From Siphonodentalium dalli (lineage: Eukaryota; Mollusca; Scaphopoda; Gadilida; Siphonodentaliidae), in the NCBI GenBank assembly GCA_032622095.1, contig CP136069.1, forward strand, positions 90,035,134 to 90,099,133: DNA of 64,000 nucleotides, in the 5' to 3' direction. Both the position numbers and the translations under genes were made by a program. Below, one piece after another: positions 47,989 through 59,119 of the stretch (position 1 is its first letter; each line of letters opens with the position of its first letter). The notes under the pieces are model-generated. The model worked only from the letters and a program-made list of their open reading frames with translations, was not told the origin of the DNA and did not search any database.

Positions 47989-48307
47989 GTAAGTTTTAGT
48001 GCTTTCTGGACCAATCCAATTGAAATATAAAATAATCTAAATTTTATTACTTAGGCCATATAAACTTAATAGTTTGTTTCTCAGGGATTTTTTTTTTTAA
48101 AGTGATGAGGGAGGCAGTTATTTATATTTATTATTTTTTTCAAATTAATTTTGTGGTGAGGCAGGTATTTATATATATAATATTTATCGGAGTCCCATAT
48201 TAAGGAATAATACTGGATATGAGGAATAATACTGGATATGGGCAATATACTGAAGCAGGGAAGCTGACCATCATATATCCCCTTAATAATCTAGATTTGT
48301 AATAAAG

Positions 48308-48485
48308 TTGTATAGAGGAAACAGTTTGAGTTATTCACTCATGGCAGAAGATGTGGAAACTACATCCGTGAAATTTGATGTAACTCAGGGTGACCACCAG
48401 CCAGATCAAGCTTTATTGGAAGGAGTTCCACAGGACTACACATGAATTGATAATATTAAATCACAACAATAATTTATGAAATAAA
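48308..48485 (+). CDS. Candidate last exon and polyA signal of the TDRD5-like gene
   Basis: An open frame 48308-48445 ends in TGA and encodes an acidic, protein-like tail containing MAEDVETTSVKFDVTQGDHQ and ALLEGVPQDYT. AATAAA follows at 48480-48485. The only acceptor that keeps phase 0 with the previous exon is the weak 'taataaag' before 48308; the nearby 'aataatctag' (exon from 48295) would be out of phase. The position, tail composition and polyA signal fit a last exon, but the splice evidence is poor. Confidence 0.35.
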
Positions 48486-48494
48486 ATGTTTATT
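48480..48494. promoter_or_regulatory. Overlapping polyA signals on both strands
   Basis: AATAAA lies on the plus strand at 48480-48485 and on the minus strand (TTTATT on plus) at 48489-48494. They lie between the end of the plus-strand gene and the stop codon of the minus-strand gene at 48501, as expected for two convergent genes sharing a termination zone. Confidence 0.5.
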
Positions 48495-48500
48495 TTCTAA

Positions 48501-49049
48501 TTAATCACAGACTTTCATAAAAATCTTGAAGTTTGGAATAGTGCTGATCCACAAACCAGAGTGCATTACATACAATAGCCACACATTGCCGACCCACACT
48601 GTCAACACTAACCTTTCGGAAGCCCACTTTGTTTTCAACCAGTCAATGAATGAATTGCACAATTTGTTACGTTTGTTTTTCACATTTGTCTTACTGGGCA
48701 ACACCACCTCCTCGCAACTTGTCATCAGCACCGAGAATACATCAACTACTTCTCCCGATTTATTCTCTGGTACATCTTCTTTGGTCACTCGAATTTGAAA
48801 ATATCGTCCGAAAAATTGCGTGACTTCAGAAAACATGATGATGATCATGATCATGATGTCTCCTGCAACTGTGTCAAAGTCCCCCGTTTTCGTTTTTGAA
48901 ACAACCAGGTCAAAATCATCGTCAATGTCTTTCGTGGACATGAAATCATCAGCCATTTGAGGAACAGTTTTTGATCTGTTGTCTGATATAATTGTCCATT
49001 TGCCTTCCGACGCATTCTGCACGATACAAATGTTCACCAAAGTCGCCAT
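48501..49049 (-). CDS. Intronless 182-aa protein of unknown family
   Basis: An uninterrupted frame from ATG at 49049 to TAA at 48501. I do not recognise the family. The N-terminus MATLVNICIVQNASEGKWTI is followed by an acidic stretch (STKDIDDDFDLVV), a hydrophobic run (DIMIMIIIMF) and a basic helix-like segment (SKTNVKNKRNKLCNSFIDWL). There is no signal peptide or clear zinc motif; the MIMIIIM run comes from a tgatgatcatgatcatgatg stretch. Support for a real gene: the start context is 'ataacaaaATGGCG', a strong Kozak site of the kind seen at housekeeping starts; 'acttcctg', an ETS-type motif, lies just upstream; a polyA signal lies just after the stop. It could instead be an old retrocopy; no poly-A tract or target duplication was seen. 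Confidence 0.6.
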   Translation of the reverse strand: MATLVNICIVQNASEGKWTIISDNRSKTVPQMADDFMSTKDIDDDFDLVVSKTKTGDFDTVAGDIMIMIIIMFSEVTQFFGRYFQIRVTKEDVPENKSGEVVDVFSVLMTSCEEVVLPSKTNVKNKRNKLCNSFIDWLKTKWASERLVLTVWVGNVWLLYVMHSGLWISTIPNFKIFMKVCD

Positions 49050-49260
49050 TTTGTTATTATTTTAAACAGGAAGTTCGTCAGAATTATCCGCCCTTGTTTG
49101 TGAATGTAAAGTCCGGATAGATTTGCAGTCCGGATAGATTTGCAGTTTGCGTAAAGTTTGCGTGAAGTTATCGGTCTGGGGCGGTTCGGGACATGCAGTA
49201 TTTATATATTTATTATTTTATAGCTGCCAATAAATAAGGGGGAGGCGCAGGTTTTTGGGG
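49050..49260 (-). promoter_or_regulatory. Probable promoter region of the 182-aa gene
   Basis: Read on the minus strand, the start codon is preceded by 'acttcctgtttaaaat', giving an ETS-like ACTTCCTG about 25 bp from the ATG. AAAATGGCGAC at the start resembles the YY1 motif found at some TATA-less starts. Further out is a short direct repeat, 'gtccggatagatttgcag' and its neighbour, at 49112-49146. This reading is motif-based only. Confidence 0.3.
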
Positions 49261-50289
49261 GACGCGGCGATCCCTGAGAAACGAACTATTAAGTGTGTAT
49301 GGCCTTAGTAGTATATGTGGATAGTGAAATCTTATTTTGACATGCATATTATGCATAATGAAAGCAAAATGATTGTACATGACTCTGGCATTGTAACTAT
49401 AAAATTCAAGCCTATCATTATTGCTACTGGTACAGTCAAACAGTTAACTTGTGATAATCCTTATGCACTTGACAGCCATTGCCAACTCAAAGCCCCTTAT
49501 TCACATGACTATTTCTTCTACATGTACACAGCCATTTAGTTTAGATGTTTTTTTGTCCATACAAATCTTGTTGCAAACAAGAATAATCCAATTTTTTATA
49601 TAATATATAATAATAAACAAATGAGTAACCCACGCAGGCAGTTGGAGAATGGGATTTGCCTTCTATAAAATATCTTATTTAGATTAAAACCAATTAAGCA
49701 TATCAGTGGTTGCAGTGTGGACATCTTCTCACCACCTGACTAATGTTTATTTGTTTTGCTACATGCGTGGTCGGTATTGAAGGTTTTGTGGCATAAAATC
49801 ATGTAAATCTTTCCCACCGAATGCATCTCCACAGCAATGCCATAGTAACACACATTACCATTTACACTGTGTGTGTGTGTCTAATCCTGGCTATAAATAG
49901 AAATTTTTTGAGCTATCAATGCCTGTGATGTTTAGGGAATAAAGTCTGAATAATAACATATATAGTTTTAATAGTTAACATCCACTAGGGAAACATTACA
50001 TACTTCATAACATAATAAAACACTAGATAATATACAGCTTAATATATAAGTGAAGCTCTTAATTTATCATAATTTGTTTTATGGAACCTGAGATAAAAAG
50101 GACATTAAAGGCCAAATAAAAAAGTGTTTTGTTTCACTCTCCCTGTCGTATTGACATTGCAAAAAATGAAAAATTTCAAAACTTGCATTTTAAGCAAACA
50201 ACGAAAATATGCAACACAATACCTAATTCAAATGGACCTTCTTGTTTCATTGTAATTGGAGCATTGTTTTCCATCTATGTTTGCGTATT

Positions 50290-51010
50290 TGATGCAGAAA
50301 GTTTCCGGATGAGAACTTTATTTTGGGTTATTGGATCGAAACCAAATTTGGTATGTGAGTTTATCAGCTCAAAACACAGGTCAAGTTCGAATATGGGTTC
50401 GGTCTGCCTATTTTTGCCAGAGTTATGGCCCCCTTTTCCACTTGGAATCTGTCTGTCCTGTCCGTCCATCAATGCAGAAAGTTTCGGGATGAGAACTGTA
50501 TTTTGGGCTATCAGATCGAACCAAATTTGGGATGTCAGTGGATCCGCTTAAAACACTTGTCAAGTTCGAATATGGGTTCGGTCTGCCTATTTTTGCCGGA
50601 TTTATGGCCCCTTTTCAACTTAGAATCTGTCCGTTTGGAAAGTTTCCAGATGATAACTTTATTTTGGGTTATAGGATCAAAACCAAATCTGGTGTGTGAG
50701 TTTATGAGCTCAGACTACTGATCAAGTTCAAATATGGGTTAGGTTCGGCAATTTTTGCTGGAGTTATGGCCCTTTTCGACTTAGAATTTTGTCGTTATGA
50801 GTTTTCCGTATGATAACTTTAGTTTGTGTGATCGGATCTGAACCAAATTTGGTATGTCAGGTTATCAGCTTCAAACAGCTCAAGTTCGAATATGGGTTCG
50901 GTCCGCCATATTCTTGCCGGAGTTTTGTGGACTTGGAATTTGCTGATTATTTTGGTTTTGTAATCTTTATTGTTTTTAAATTTGGTATGTCAACATTTCA
51001 TTGTCGGTAA
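50290..51010 (+). repeat. Four ~165-bp Helitron-like monomers
   Basis: Repeated 'gaaagtttccggatgagaac' variants, 'aaccaaatttggtatgtgag', 'caagttcgaatatgggttcg' and 'gagttatggccc'. The overlapping frames across them are repeat translation, not a gene. Confidence 0.7.
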
Positions 51011-51559
51011 ACTTTTTATTTTACTCTATTTCCAAGAAAACTTCCTTTGTTAATCCATCCAAAATAAAAGGTCACCGACCACGTCCTCCAAAAGTGGCTT
51101 TAGTAAGGACATATTTTTTTCAACATGCCGCAATGTAGGTATTAGATGGTATGCTATCGGGGAAATAAAAATTAAAAATAAAACCCACCCACCTGCACTG
51201 ATATGAATAAAAAAATGCCCGCAAAACAAAACTTTAATTTTGTTTGGCCAAAATTGCCAGTAATTTCAACAATCTGCTGCATTCTCTCAAATCATTGTCA
51301 ATTAGAAATATATAGACTATCCATATAGTTTAATCATTTTTATACTAAGGCCAATAACATAATATATCTGTGTTCTCGGGCAAATAGTTCTCAATTTTGA
51401 GATGAGGGTGGTAGGCTATTTATTTAAATTTTTTCTCTCAAAATTTGCAAAACACACTCCAGAAACCAAAAAAAATAAATCATTTCGGCTGCTTAGCTGG
51501 CCTTTTAAAAGAACATATCAGTGATGAGGGAGGTGACTGATAACACAGAATTGTTATTT

Positions 51560-51869
51560 ATTTGGCCTAATTACTCATTGATGAGTAGTTCTCTTAGGAA
51601 ATGTTCAGTTAAAAAGTTCAACAAACAACCATAATTTGTTATGTTGAACTTATTATTTGAACATTTTCTACTCACAAATGAATATGAATCTTTCTGCACT
51701 TGTATTATCAACTTCTTTTTGTCGTCTGCATATATAAGAGAATACATTGTCCTGACAATATTTACCTTGACATTTCAAGCCAGTGCATTCTCTATGGGAT
51801 ATATAAAAGAATGCACTGGCACAGGATCTTTAATGTTGAACCAACACAGCTCCCATCATCAAAGGGTTA
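51560..51869. mobile_element. Remnants of two TTAA-type MITEs
   Basis: 'tgagtagttctcttaggaaa' to 51700 matches 41085-41230. From 51715, 'tatataagagaatacattgt' to 'catcaaaggg' plus TTAA (51867 onward) matches the right half of 35659-36070. The left ends are lost. Confidence 0.5.
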
Positions 51870-52392
51870 AGACTCCATAATGAATAAATAAGGCCATTCT
51901 TGAGCCAGACACGATCATAGGACATGACAGACAAATAACAGTATGATGCATATCTCACCAGGCCAATTGCTTGTGTCTACTTACTTTTCATTCCCAAAAA
52001 CCCAAATTTCTCCTCATGGGAGAAACTGCCCCATCAGGTTTTGAGAACACGTTTCCTCTTGAGCAATCCATACATGTCTTGTTATCTATGTAATCCATCC
52101 TGTACTTTCAACATCAGAAAAAAGTGCTTCTGCCATTATATGCGTCATGATATTTCAGGCAGAGATTTTTGGTTGTTCAATGAGCTTAAATTAAAAGTCA
52201 AAGGCAAGTACAAGTATCTCGACTTCACATTCACGAATCACATCTCAACTCTCAAGTTGAAAAATGGCCGACTTTGAAGAAAAAAACAGACAAAAGAACT
52301 ATTGTAATTTCTTAAATATGGACAGCAATTTTATTCCAAACATGTGGATAACCAATATGTGCCAAAATACTCTGTAGTTTTCTCTTTCTTAA

Positions 52393-52630
52393 CCCTTTGA
52401 GTGCCAGGGGCGGATCTCATCGGCCCTAAACCTACAAAATAAGTCTGTTAAAGAATATAAGAATAAATTATTAAAATTGTAAAAAATTGTAAAAAAAAAC
52501 AAAAATAATTGTTGGGCCAATGCATTCTCTTATATATGCGAGGCGACCTATTGTCGACTCGCATATATAAGAGAATGCATTGGCACAGGGTATATGGGTT
52601 GATACAAAAATCGACCTGGCACTCAAAGGG
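52393..52630. mobile_element. TTAA-flanked MITE (CCCTTTGAGTGCCAGG), 238 bp
   Basis: TTAA at 52389-52392 and 52631-52634; ends CCCTTTGAGTGCCAGG and CCTGGCACTCAAAGGG are perfect inverses. It carries the same 'ccaatgcattctcttatata' hairpin as 35659-36070. It lies about 360 bp past the TRIM stop codon. Confidence 0.85.
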
Positions 52631-52987
52631 TTAAAGTCTTTCTTAAAGTTTCCATTAAACAAAAACTCTTCAATTGGAAACTTGAATTCTTAAAGTTACA
52701 TAAGAATGTTACAGACAACTGTTGAGTATTCAGGACAAATAGAGTTCGAAGATGTTCAAAATATAATTGGTCAGATGTTTGTCTCAATTCAATAAAATTA
52801 CTGTACCATAACCTGCTGCCATGAGTATTATTAGGAAATTTCGGCATTTTTTCCTGTATATTTTTCGAAATCTGCCATTTTTATTTAACGTTTGGAACAT
52901 GTGATTCCTAGCCTTGATCATCATGATACAGACATCCTTCACTTGATCAGTGAAAGATGAGATCGCACCTACGCAACATGCCAGTAT

Positions 52988-55177
52988 CTACAAGTATTCA
53001 TAGAAGCGTATTGTTCCTTCTGCATTGGCCGTCATTATCAGCTTATCAGGTGTAACTGAGACGAACTTTGGCTGGTCCTGTGTGTGCAAGGATCTGTGGA
53101 GCTGACCACTGTCGTTTAATATGTCAATTCGACAGCTTCGCCTGTCTGCCACAATTACGTTACCAATCTTATCGACACACACCGAGTCAGGTCCCGAATA
53201 CGGCATATCCGTTTCATCCTTCTTATAATAAAAAAGGATGTTCCCTTTAGAATCGAACCCGCTCACAGAATGAGTGCCAGTATCGGAGACATAGAAGTTA
53301 TTTTGCTTGTCAACTGATATGCATGTCGGTTTCTCCAGTATAGAATGTCCCGAGTGAGCGAGGTCTTCATTAGTGATTCTCGTTATAACTAATCCATCTT
53401 TATCGAAGATTGTGATGTTTCCACCTGATACAGAGGATTTGCTCATGTTAAGTTTAACTCGGCCGAATCGATTTGAAGCAACAATAATCTGCTCCTTGTT
53501 ATTGGCTGTGACGTGGTTCATGCCGTAACTTTCAAAATACACATCAAACATAAGGGATCCATCACAACGGAGAATTCGAACCTTGCGCCGGTTATCGCCT
53601 TTAGTTGCCATCAGTGCGACCTTGCCGTCACTTGCCACGGAATGTATATTCCAACCCTGTTCAATGTTTGTTTGACCCCGTAGTATACCTCTTTTCTCAA
53701 GGATGTACACCATTTGATTGCTCGTGGAAACTGAGCCAATGATGATGTCCCCATTTTCGTTAACGCCCATTCCTTTAATACAATCCCTTTGGATGTTTGG
53801 AGGAAGGAGAAGTTCCCTTTGCGGCTCAGCGACCTTTACCACAGGTCGGGGTTCGGCTTTTGGAAGATCAGTTTGGACGGATCGCAGACTACCACTCTGG
53901 TTACTGACACTTAGGATGTCGCTCTCACTCTCCGAACTATATTCTCCGAAAAGCTCCACTTCATTGTTCTCGAGGATATCACTTCCCTGCCCCGAGTCAA
54001 TGCTTTTCTGAAAGATCTGCGTATTGTTGCCAGCGCTACTTGATCTCTTCATTGCAGAGACCTCCTGTTTATTATTCAGCTCCCCAAACATTTCACTGAT
54101 CATGTTGATGTTTGTTTCTGGTTCGGATAAAGTAAATTCCTCAGTATTGAATTCTGTGCTTGGTAGTTCATGTTCACATAATTCCCTGACCCTGAGGCCT
54201 ATTTTTTTCCTCATGACGACCTTTTCCTCAACGGATCCGTATGAGAGGAGTTTCTCAGATAAATCAGTTACTGCTTGTATTGATGAGAGGTGCAGGTTAA
54301 TGTTGGTGTGGTACTGACGTATAGTTTCAGTGTTATTCTCATATCTCCGATCCACCTCGTTCAAAAGTAGATGCTCATAGTCCGTAACCAACTCGGTAAG
54401 ATATTTTGATCGTTTCTTGATGTCCCTCCTCAGCTTGTTTCGCTGATTAATCGCAGTTGTTTCCTCATGGGATAGCTGCTTCAGTGCTACGGATAGTTCA
54501 TTGCCGTCCTCTGTAAGCTGCGCTAAGGGTTCGTTGATTTTGGATTCAAAATTCTGAGCGACAGCCGTGAGTTCAGCGCATCTATGCGTTTCGTGCGAGC
54601 TGACGTGACATTCTGCACAAACGAGGTTATCACAGTCAACACAAAACATAGCGCCGATATCCAGTGAATCATAATTGTCACAGCATTTCGAGATAATTTG
54701 AGGTGTGATCGGTGTGACGGGTCTATCTAGCTTATCTTCATCAGATTCGGAAATGTCTTCAATCTTATGACTCAGTGTTTCGGACTCACGACGATGATTA
54801 TCTCGACAATCCCCGCATAAATAGTCATCACAGTTTGCACAGAATTTTGAAGCATCCTTCTTTTTACCAGCATTTTTACACACACTACAGTGTTTACCAT
54901 TATCCTTGATTGTCGGCAAAGCTATTGTACCAGAAAGTCTGCGGATAAAGAAGTTGTCCGGTAGATCGTTAAGGTCTCCACGCTCGATGCTAGCTTCAGT
55001 GTAACATATTGGACATCCAAAGCATCCATCCTCTTCCACGTTCTGCTCTATGTATTGCTGTATGCACTTTTGACAGAATGTATGCAGACAGGGAAGAAAC
55101 TTTGGTTGCTTGTATTCATCTTCACAAATCGGACAGCAGATGAATTTCCTGGGTATCACCTCACTACTATTCTCCAT
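52988..55177 (-). CDS. TRIM-NHL type RING E3 ubiquitin ligase, 729 aa
   Basis: A tripartite-motif protein, presumably an E3 ubiquitin ligase. RING: C15, C18, C30, H32, C35, C38, C55, C58, all present. B-box 1: about residues 96-139 (HCSVCKNAG...CANCDDYLC). B-box 2: about 165-200 (CCDNYDS...CVDCDNLVCAECHVSSH). Coiled coil: about 205-340. Ser- and acid-rich linker: about 395-460. C-terminal six-bladed NHL-like propeller: about 461-729, with repeats such as PTCISVDKQNNFYVSDTG and PDSVCVDKIGNVIVADRR. The length is near that of TRIM56/TRIM2/TRIM3-like proteins; molluscs have many such paralogues, so no symbol is given. The start is placed at 55177 (MENSSEV) because a splice acceptor 'ttatcttttgcag' lies 5 bp upstream. 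The frame stays open for 39 more codons upstream but looks intronic, so a non-coding 5' exon is expected. All metal ligands are intact. Confidence 0.9.
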   Translation of the reverse strand: MENSSEVIPRKFICCPICEDEYKQPKFLPCLHTFCQKCIQQYIEQNVEEDGCFGCPICYTEASIERGDLNDLPDNFFIRRLSGTIALPTIKDNGKHCSVCKNAGKKKDASKFCANCDDYLCGDCRDNHRRESETLSHKIEDISESDEDKLDRPVTPITPQIISKCCDNYDSLDIGAMFCVDCDNLVCAECHVSSHETHRCAELTAVAQNFESKINEPLAQLTEDGNELSVALKQLSHEETTAINQRNKLRRDIKKRSKYLTELVTDYEHLLLNEVDRRYENNTETIRQYHTNINLHLSSIQAVTDLSEKLLSYGSVEEKVVMRKKIGLRVRELCEHELPSTEFNTEEFTLSEPETNINMISEMFGELNNKQEVSAMKRSSSAGNNTQIFQKSIDSGQGSDILENNEVELFGEYSSESESDILSVSNQSGSLRSVQTDLPKAEPRPVVKVAEPQRELLLPPNIQRDCIKGMGVNENGDIIIGSVSTSNQMVYILEKRGILRGQTNIEQGWNIHSVASDGKVALMATKGDNRRKVRILRCDGSLMFDVYFESYGMNHVTANNKEQIIVASNRFGRVKLNMSKSSVSGGNITIFDKDGLVITRITNEDLAHSGHSILEKPTCISVDKQNNFYVSDTGTHSVSGFDSKGNILFYYKKDETDMPYSGPDSVCVDKIGNVIVADRRSCRIDILNDSGQLHRSLHTQDQPKFVSVTPDKLIMTANAEGTIRFYEYL

Positions 55178-55182
55178 ACTGC

Positions 55183-55400
55183 CTGCAAAAGATAACATAA
55201 TATATTTCAATTTGTATGATAGGTTTAGAACACTACTTACAAGACTCAACATCCCCCTCCAATTTTTCAAATTGGCAAAACTCAGACTTGTCATGCCATT
55301 CTAGAAAATATAGGACAAAAAATCTTATATTTTACTAATAAAACACTGAATAAAACATCAATTTCTGGAAAAAATGTTTTCATTTCGTCCAGATTATTTC
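55183..55400 (-). other. Probable 5'UTR intron of the TRIM gene
   Basis: The minus-strand sequence 'gataggtttagaac...gttatcttttgcag' ends in a good acceptor just before the ATG. The upstream exon was not located. An in-frame upstream ATG at 55294 would add 39 hydrophobic residues; I judge it intronic because the acceptor splits it from the RING domain. Confidence 0.45.
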
Positions 55401-55719
55401 AACATATCTATTTTATAGCTTCATCTTTCAAATGGTGTATACTAAATTTTCAGAGTGGGAATCCTGATAATTTTCAATAAACTCGCAGACCAAAATAGAT
55501 GTGCAGGGAGGACCAGTGAAAGATTGTAATATAATGTTTCCAGGGGAGATCTATGGCACAACCAAATGTATGTGCATGTAAATACATATATAATTAGTTA
55601 CATTTGGAATAAATTGAGAATATTTTGGGCTTTGAAAGGTTTGCTTTGAGGACCGTAAATTACATTTATTTCCACTACACATATTCCAAAAAATCAATAT
55701 AGTTTGCCCACTCTCTAAA

Positions 55720-56044
55720 CTGAGAGTTGTGGGGGGGCGTACGCCACGCTTGGCATGGTACTTATTTTCCTGTTTTAAGATCATTAGAACGATAACTTGA
55801 ACAAATATCAATAAATTTTATATTCTTTTCTGACATATTTTTGGAAATAAAATAAGACCTGACAAAGCCATCTTCAATGCTTAACCCTTGTTCAACCATT
55901 ATTTAGACAAATTTTCACAGTTGTCATCAGATAACACTGAAATTTCATATTTGCACAGATATTTTTGTTCAAGTGCACTTCTCTCCAAAGGATTTAGCTG
56001 GAGAGGGAGCAACTATTATAAATTCCCAAACCCAAATAGCATTG
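55720..56044. other. Intergenic, nothing recognised
   Basis: AT-rich sequence between the TRIM 5' region and the next MITE. No coding frame or inverted pair was seen. Confidence 0.4.
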
Positions 56045-56052
56045 TACTGGGT

Positions 56053-56748
56053 CAAGTCTGAGTTTAGTGTGCCTGTCATTTGCAGAATGAGGTCCCCAGA
56101 GGGTGAATTTAGTGATTGTATCCTTCTAGCCTCACTAAATTCACCCTCTGGGGACCTCATTCTGCTTTAATAGGTCTCATCTTCTCTGGAAAGTTTCTTT
56201 ATTATACCCCCACTTTCAAAGAAAATGGGGGGTATACTGGATTGACTGCGTCAGTCCGTCCGACCTCATAACTCGAACAACTATGAACCAATTTCAATAA
56301 TTTTGTGTATGCAATCTCCTTAGGACGGTCTCTCCACATGATGCTAATTGCGGTTTGGTCCGAACTTAGAAAATTCTTTCCGACTTAATAACTTTAACAA
56401 ATATGAACCGATTTCAATAATTTTTGGTATACATGCTTCTCATTATAAAATTTCTATAGAAACTTCTTCACATAGATTCTATTTCTATTTAAGTTTAGTT
56501 TCTCTGTATTCCCAAATTGGCAGATGACACATTGCATAATCGAGGTTCCCAATGAGTGTACATGACAATATTCACCATTTGGGAACTTCAATCTGAGTCT
56601 ATGTCTCCCATAGCAGATGAGGCCATGCAGAATGAGGTCCCCAGAGGGTGAATTTGGTGATGCTAGCCTGCTATGTGGGATAGCATCACTAAATTCACCC
56701 TCTGGGGACCTCATTCTGCAAATGACAGGCACACTAAAATCAGGCTTG
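56053..56748. mobile_element. hAT-like MITE (copy 4) with internal insertion
   Basis: Ends CAAGTCTGAGTTTAGTGTGC and the inverse of CAAGCCTGATTTTAGTGTGC. The 8-bp flanks are TACTGGGT (56045-56052) and TACTAGGT (56749-56756), one mismatch. Terminal hairpins as in 40352-40796. The interior is split by a 'ttatacccccact' fragment at about 56203-56450. Confidence 0.8.
56203..56450 (+). mobile_element. Helitron-like fragment nested in the MITE
   Basis: 'ttatacccccactttcaaag' and 'ggggggtatactggattgac', then two short monomers 'gaaccaatttcaataatttt' and 'gaaccgatttcaataatttt'. The host sequence resumes at 'tttctatagaaacttcttca', which matches 2296-2330. Confidence 0.55.
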
Positions 56749-57552
56749 TACTAGGTGGAAAATTTCGGTGAAATTAATAAGTGTGCATACTGTGTGCATT
56801 CAGTGGAGAAATTATTACTCCGGAACCGACATGCTGTTAACATGAGCACAACTTTCGATCAAGCATTGTTGCTCCAAGCCAGGTATAAACTATAATTAGG
56901 ACCTCCAGCACCTTGTGTGGCTTCAATTGACAAAACCTTACTTTCAACTTCAGATTAGATTACTAAAATAGAACTGCATTCCTGTCGGAACTTTTTGTAC
57001 TTAGACAAGCAAAATAAGCATTGGGTTTTATCAGTGTATAGCAAATATATACAGCAGCTTATCAAAGCAATCTGTTTTTCTACCGGAACAGTCCTTATAT
57101 AATGAATAGAATTTTAAGGGGAGATTTCCATTCATAATTCATGAGTGATGACAATTTTATTGATCATGGTACAATGTTAACTATGTACACATATTGATTT
57201 TATTTGGTCCAGCAAAATATGTTTTGTGAATCGACTAAACTTTTCTCGCATGATTTATCATCACTCAAGTGTCTACCATATTTGATTAATTTTAGAATAG
57301 GTTGAGCTGTCTACTACTAGTATGTATATTGTGTGAAACTTTCTGGATCTGATACAATTCTACATGTACCTGCAGCATTATGCTACTATCTTGTTGTAGA
57401 ATAAGTAATGATGTTTTAAAATTAGGTCCCAAACATGAGAACATGTGCACTGGCAACTGATTTAGAAATTGATCGACTCGCCCTGTTGGACTTCTTGGTA
57501 GTTTATGATGGTATGGAGGTACTCTGAGAATAGTAATCTTATTCAAGGACAA

Positions 57553-57915
57553 GCTAGCCCTAGTTATACCCCTAGCTGTGATGAACTTAATAAGGGGGTA
57601 TAACCGTATATAGAAATTAGCTTGTCCATCCAACGGTGGACGCTACTTTGTCTGAGCTTGTATTCCTACATTTTACAGTCAATTTTTATTTTAAACTTGG
57701 CACAGATATTTAGTTCCATGGGAAAACTGCTCCTCCGATCATGGAGGTTCGTCTGAATTTTTTTCATGGAGTTATTCCCTTTTTTTGACAAAATATTTCG
57801 CAACATGCATAATTTTGTCTGAGCTTGTATATTCCTTACGTACTTTTTCGAAAAACAAATATGCTAATAAGTCTACACTGTAGCCCAATTGCACTGCAGG
57901 GGGAATCCTTAGTCC
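57553..57915 (+). repeat. Degenerate Helitron-like copy of the 'ttatacccc' family
   Basis: 'gttatacccctagctgtgat' head, monomer text 'ttggcacagatatttagttc' and 'catgggaaa', tail 'gggggaatccttagtcccac' like 60525-60545. The terminal CTAG is missing. Confidence 0.55.
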
Positions 57916-58493
57916 CACCTCCTGTTCAAATTAAATAAGTCTGAAAATTCTATGTAAACATTTATAAAATTTGAACAAAACATATTTTAGTGAATAATCA
58001 GCAAAATTTAATGACCTAAAAAAATTAATATATTAATTATCAGTTTTTGTATGTCAAGAATTATTTGACAGTTATTGGTAGTCAGTCATTGGTACTTGAT
58101 GGGTTTTACAAAGAAAATTTAATTATAGAAATCAATGTATTTATATTTTTGCACCCCCCCACAATCTGTAGGGGTGAAACGAGGCAAATGAGCAGTTTGT
58201 CCAAACTTTGCTGGCCAGGTGTTAGATGCATTGAATAATAGTCAGCATACATATTTCCATTTTCAGTCTGTTGATGGAGTTATACCCTAGTTACTTTGAT
58301 TTTTAAATAGTAATAATTCCCTAGACTTGCAGAGACTTGCACGAAGATTAACAGCACACTATTTACTTTATTTTAAAATAGTATTATTCCCATACACTTG
58401 CACAAAGATTAACAACACAGAAACATGTACATCTGGTATACATGAATTTGTTTAGATGGACCAGATGTGTAATTTTTTATCTCGATTATTCCA

Positions 58494-59119
58494 ACCATCT
58501 CTGCTCTGGCTACACCTGTAGAGATCATAGTCCACCAGTTCAAAACCTGGGAACATTTTGAAGTTCTGATGTTGAACTTTATAACATTGAGAAAATATAG
58601 TAGGTTATATATTTCTTAAGTAGTGGTATTTATTTGTACAATATTTATAGACATATGGTAACAATACAATATTAAAAAATGAGCATAAGTATATTGTACA
58701 GGAGCGGCATGGGCGTCCCTATATATAAATGAAATTCAAGTCATAAAAAGACAATGTGAAATGTAAAAGGACAACGTGAAATCTTAAATTTCTTAGTTGA
58801 TTCCTGTTTCTTAATAATGTATTTCACAGTATGTGAAGGTCCCAGCTTGAGACTGCATGATTTTGGTGACTTGTGTGAGCCAATTTCGCTCTGCGTCTCC
58901 TACAATAATGAAATATTCCCCAGATCTCTATGAATTCATTGGTTAGCATGAAGTCAGATGTTAAATTCATTATTAAGGAACAGCTATTAACTAACAAATA
59001 TATCTATAAACTGCATTATTTTTTCATTGTTATAAAGTTCCCCATCAGAACTTCAAAAAGTTTCCGTGTTTTGAACTGGTGGAATATAATCTCTTTGGAC
59101 GTATAGCCAGAGTAGAGAT
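58494..59119. mobile_element. Element with ~95-bp inverted repeats, ~626 bp
   Basis: 58494-58605 ('ctctggctacacctgtagag', 'ccaccagttcaaaacctggg', 'gaagttctgatgttgaactt') is inverted at 59025-59119 ('ccagttcaaaacacggaaac' read on minus). No TSD was identified; foldback type. Confidence 0.6.

Noticed and set aside
50129-50721. Overlapping plus-strand frames of 140 and 98 aa
   Set aside because: They are translations of tandem Helitron-like monomers; the same peptides recur in each monomer.
55178-55294. N-terminal 39-residue extension of the TRIM protein
   Set aside because: A splice acceptor lies just before the second ATG and the extension has no RING-family counterpart.
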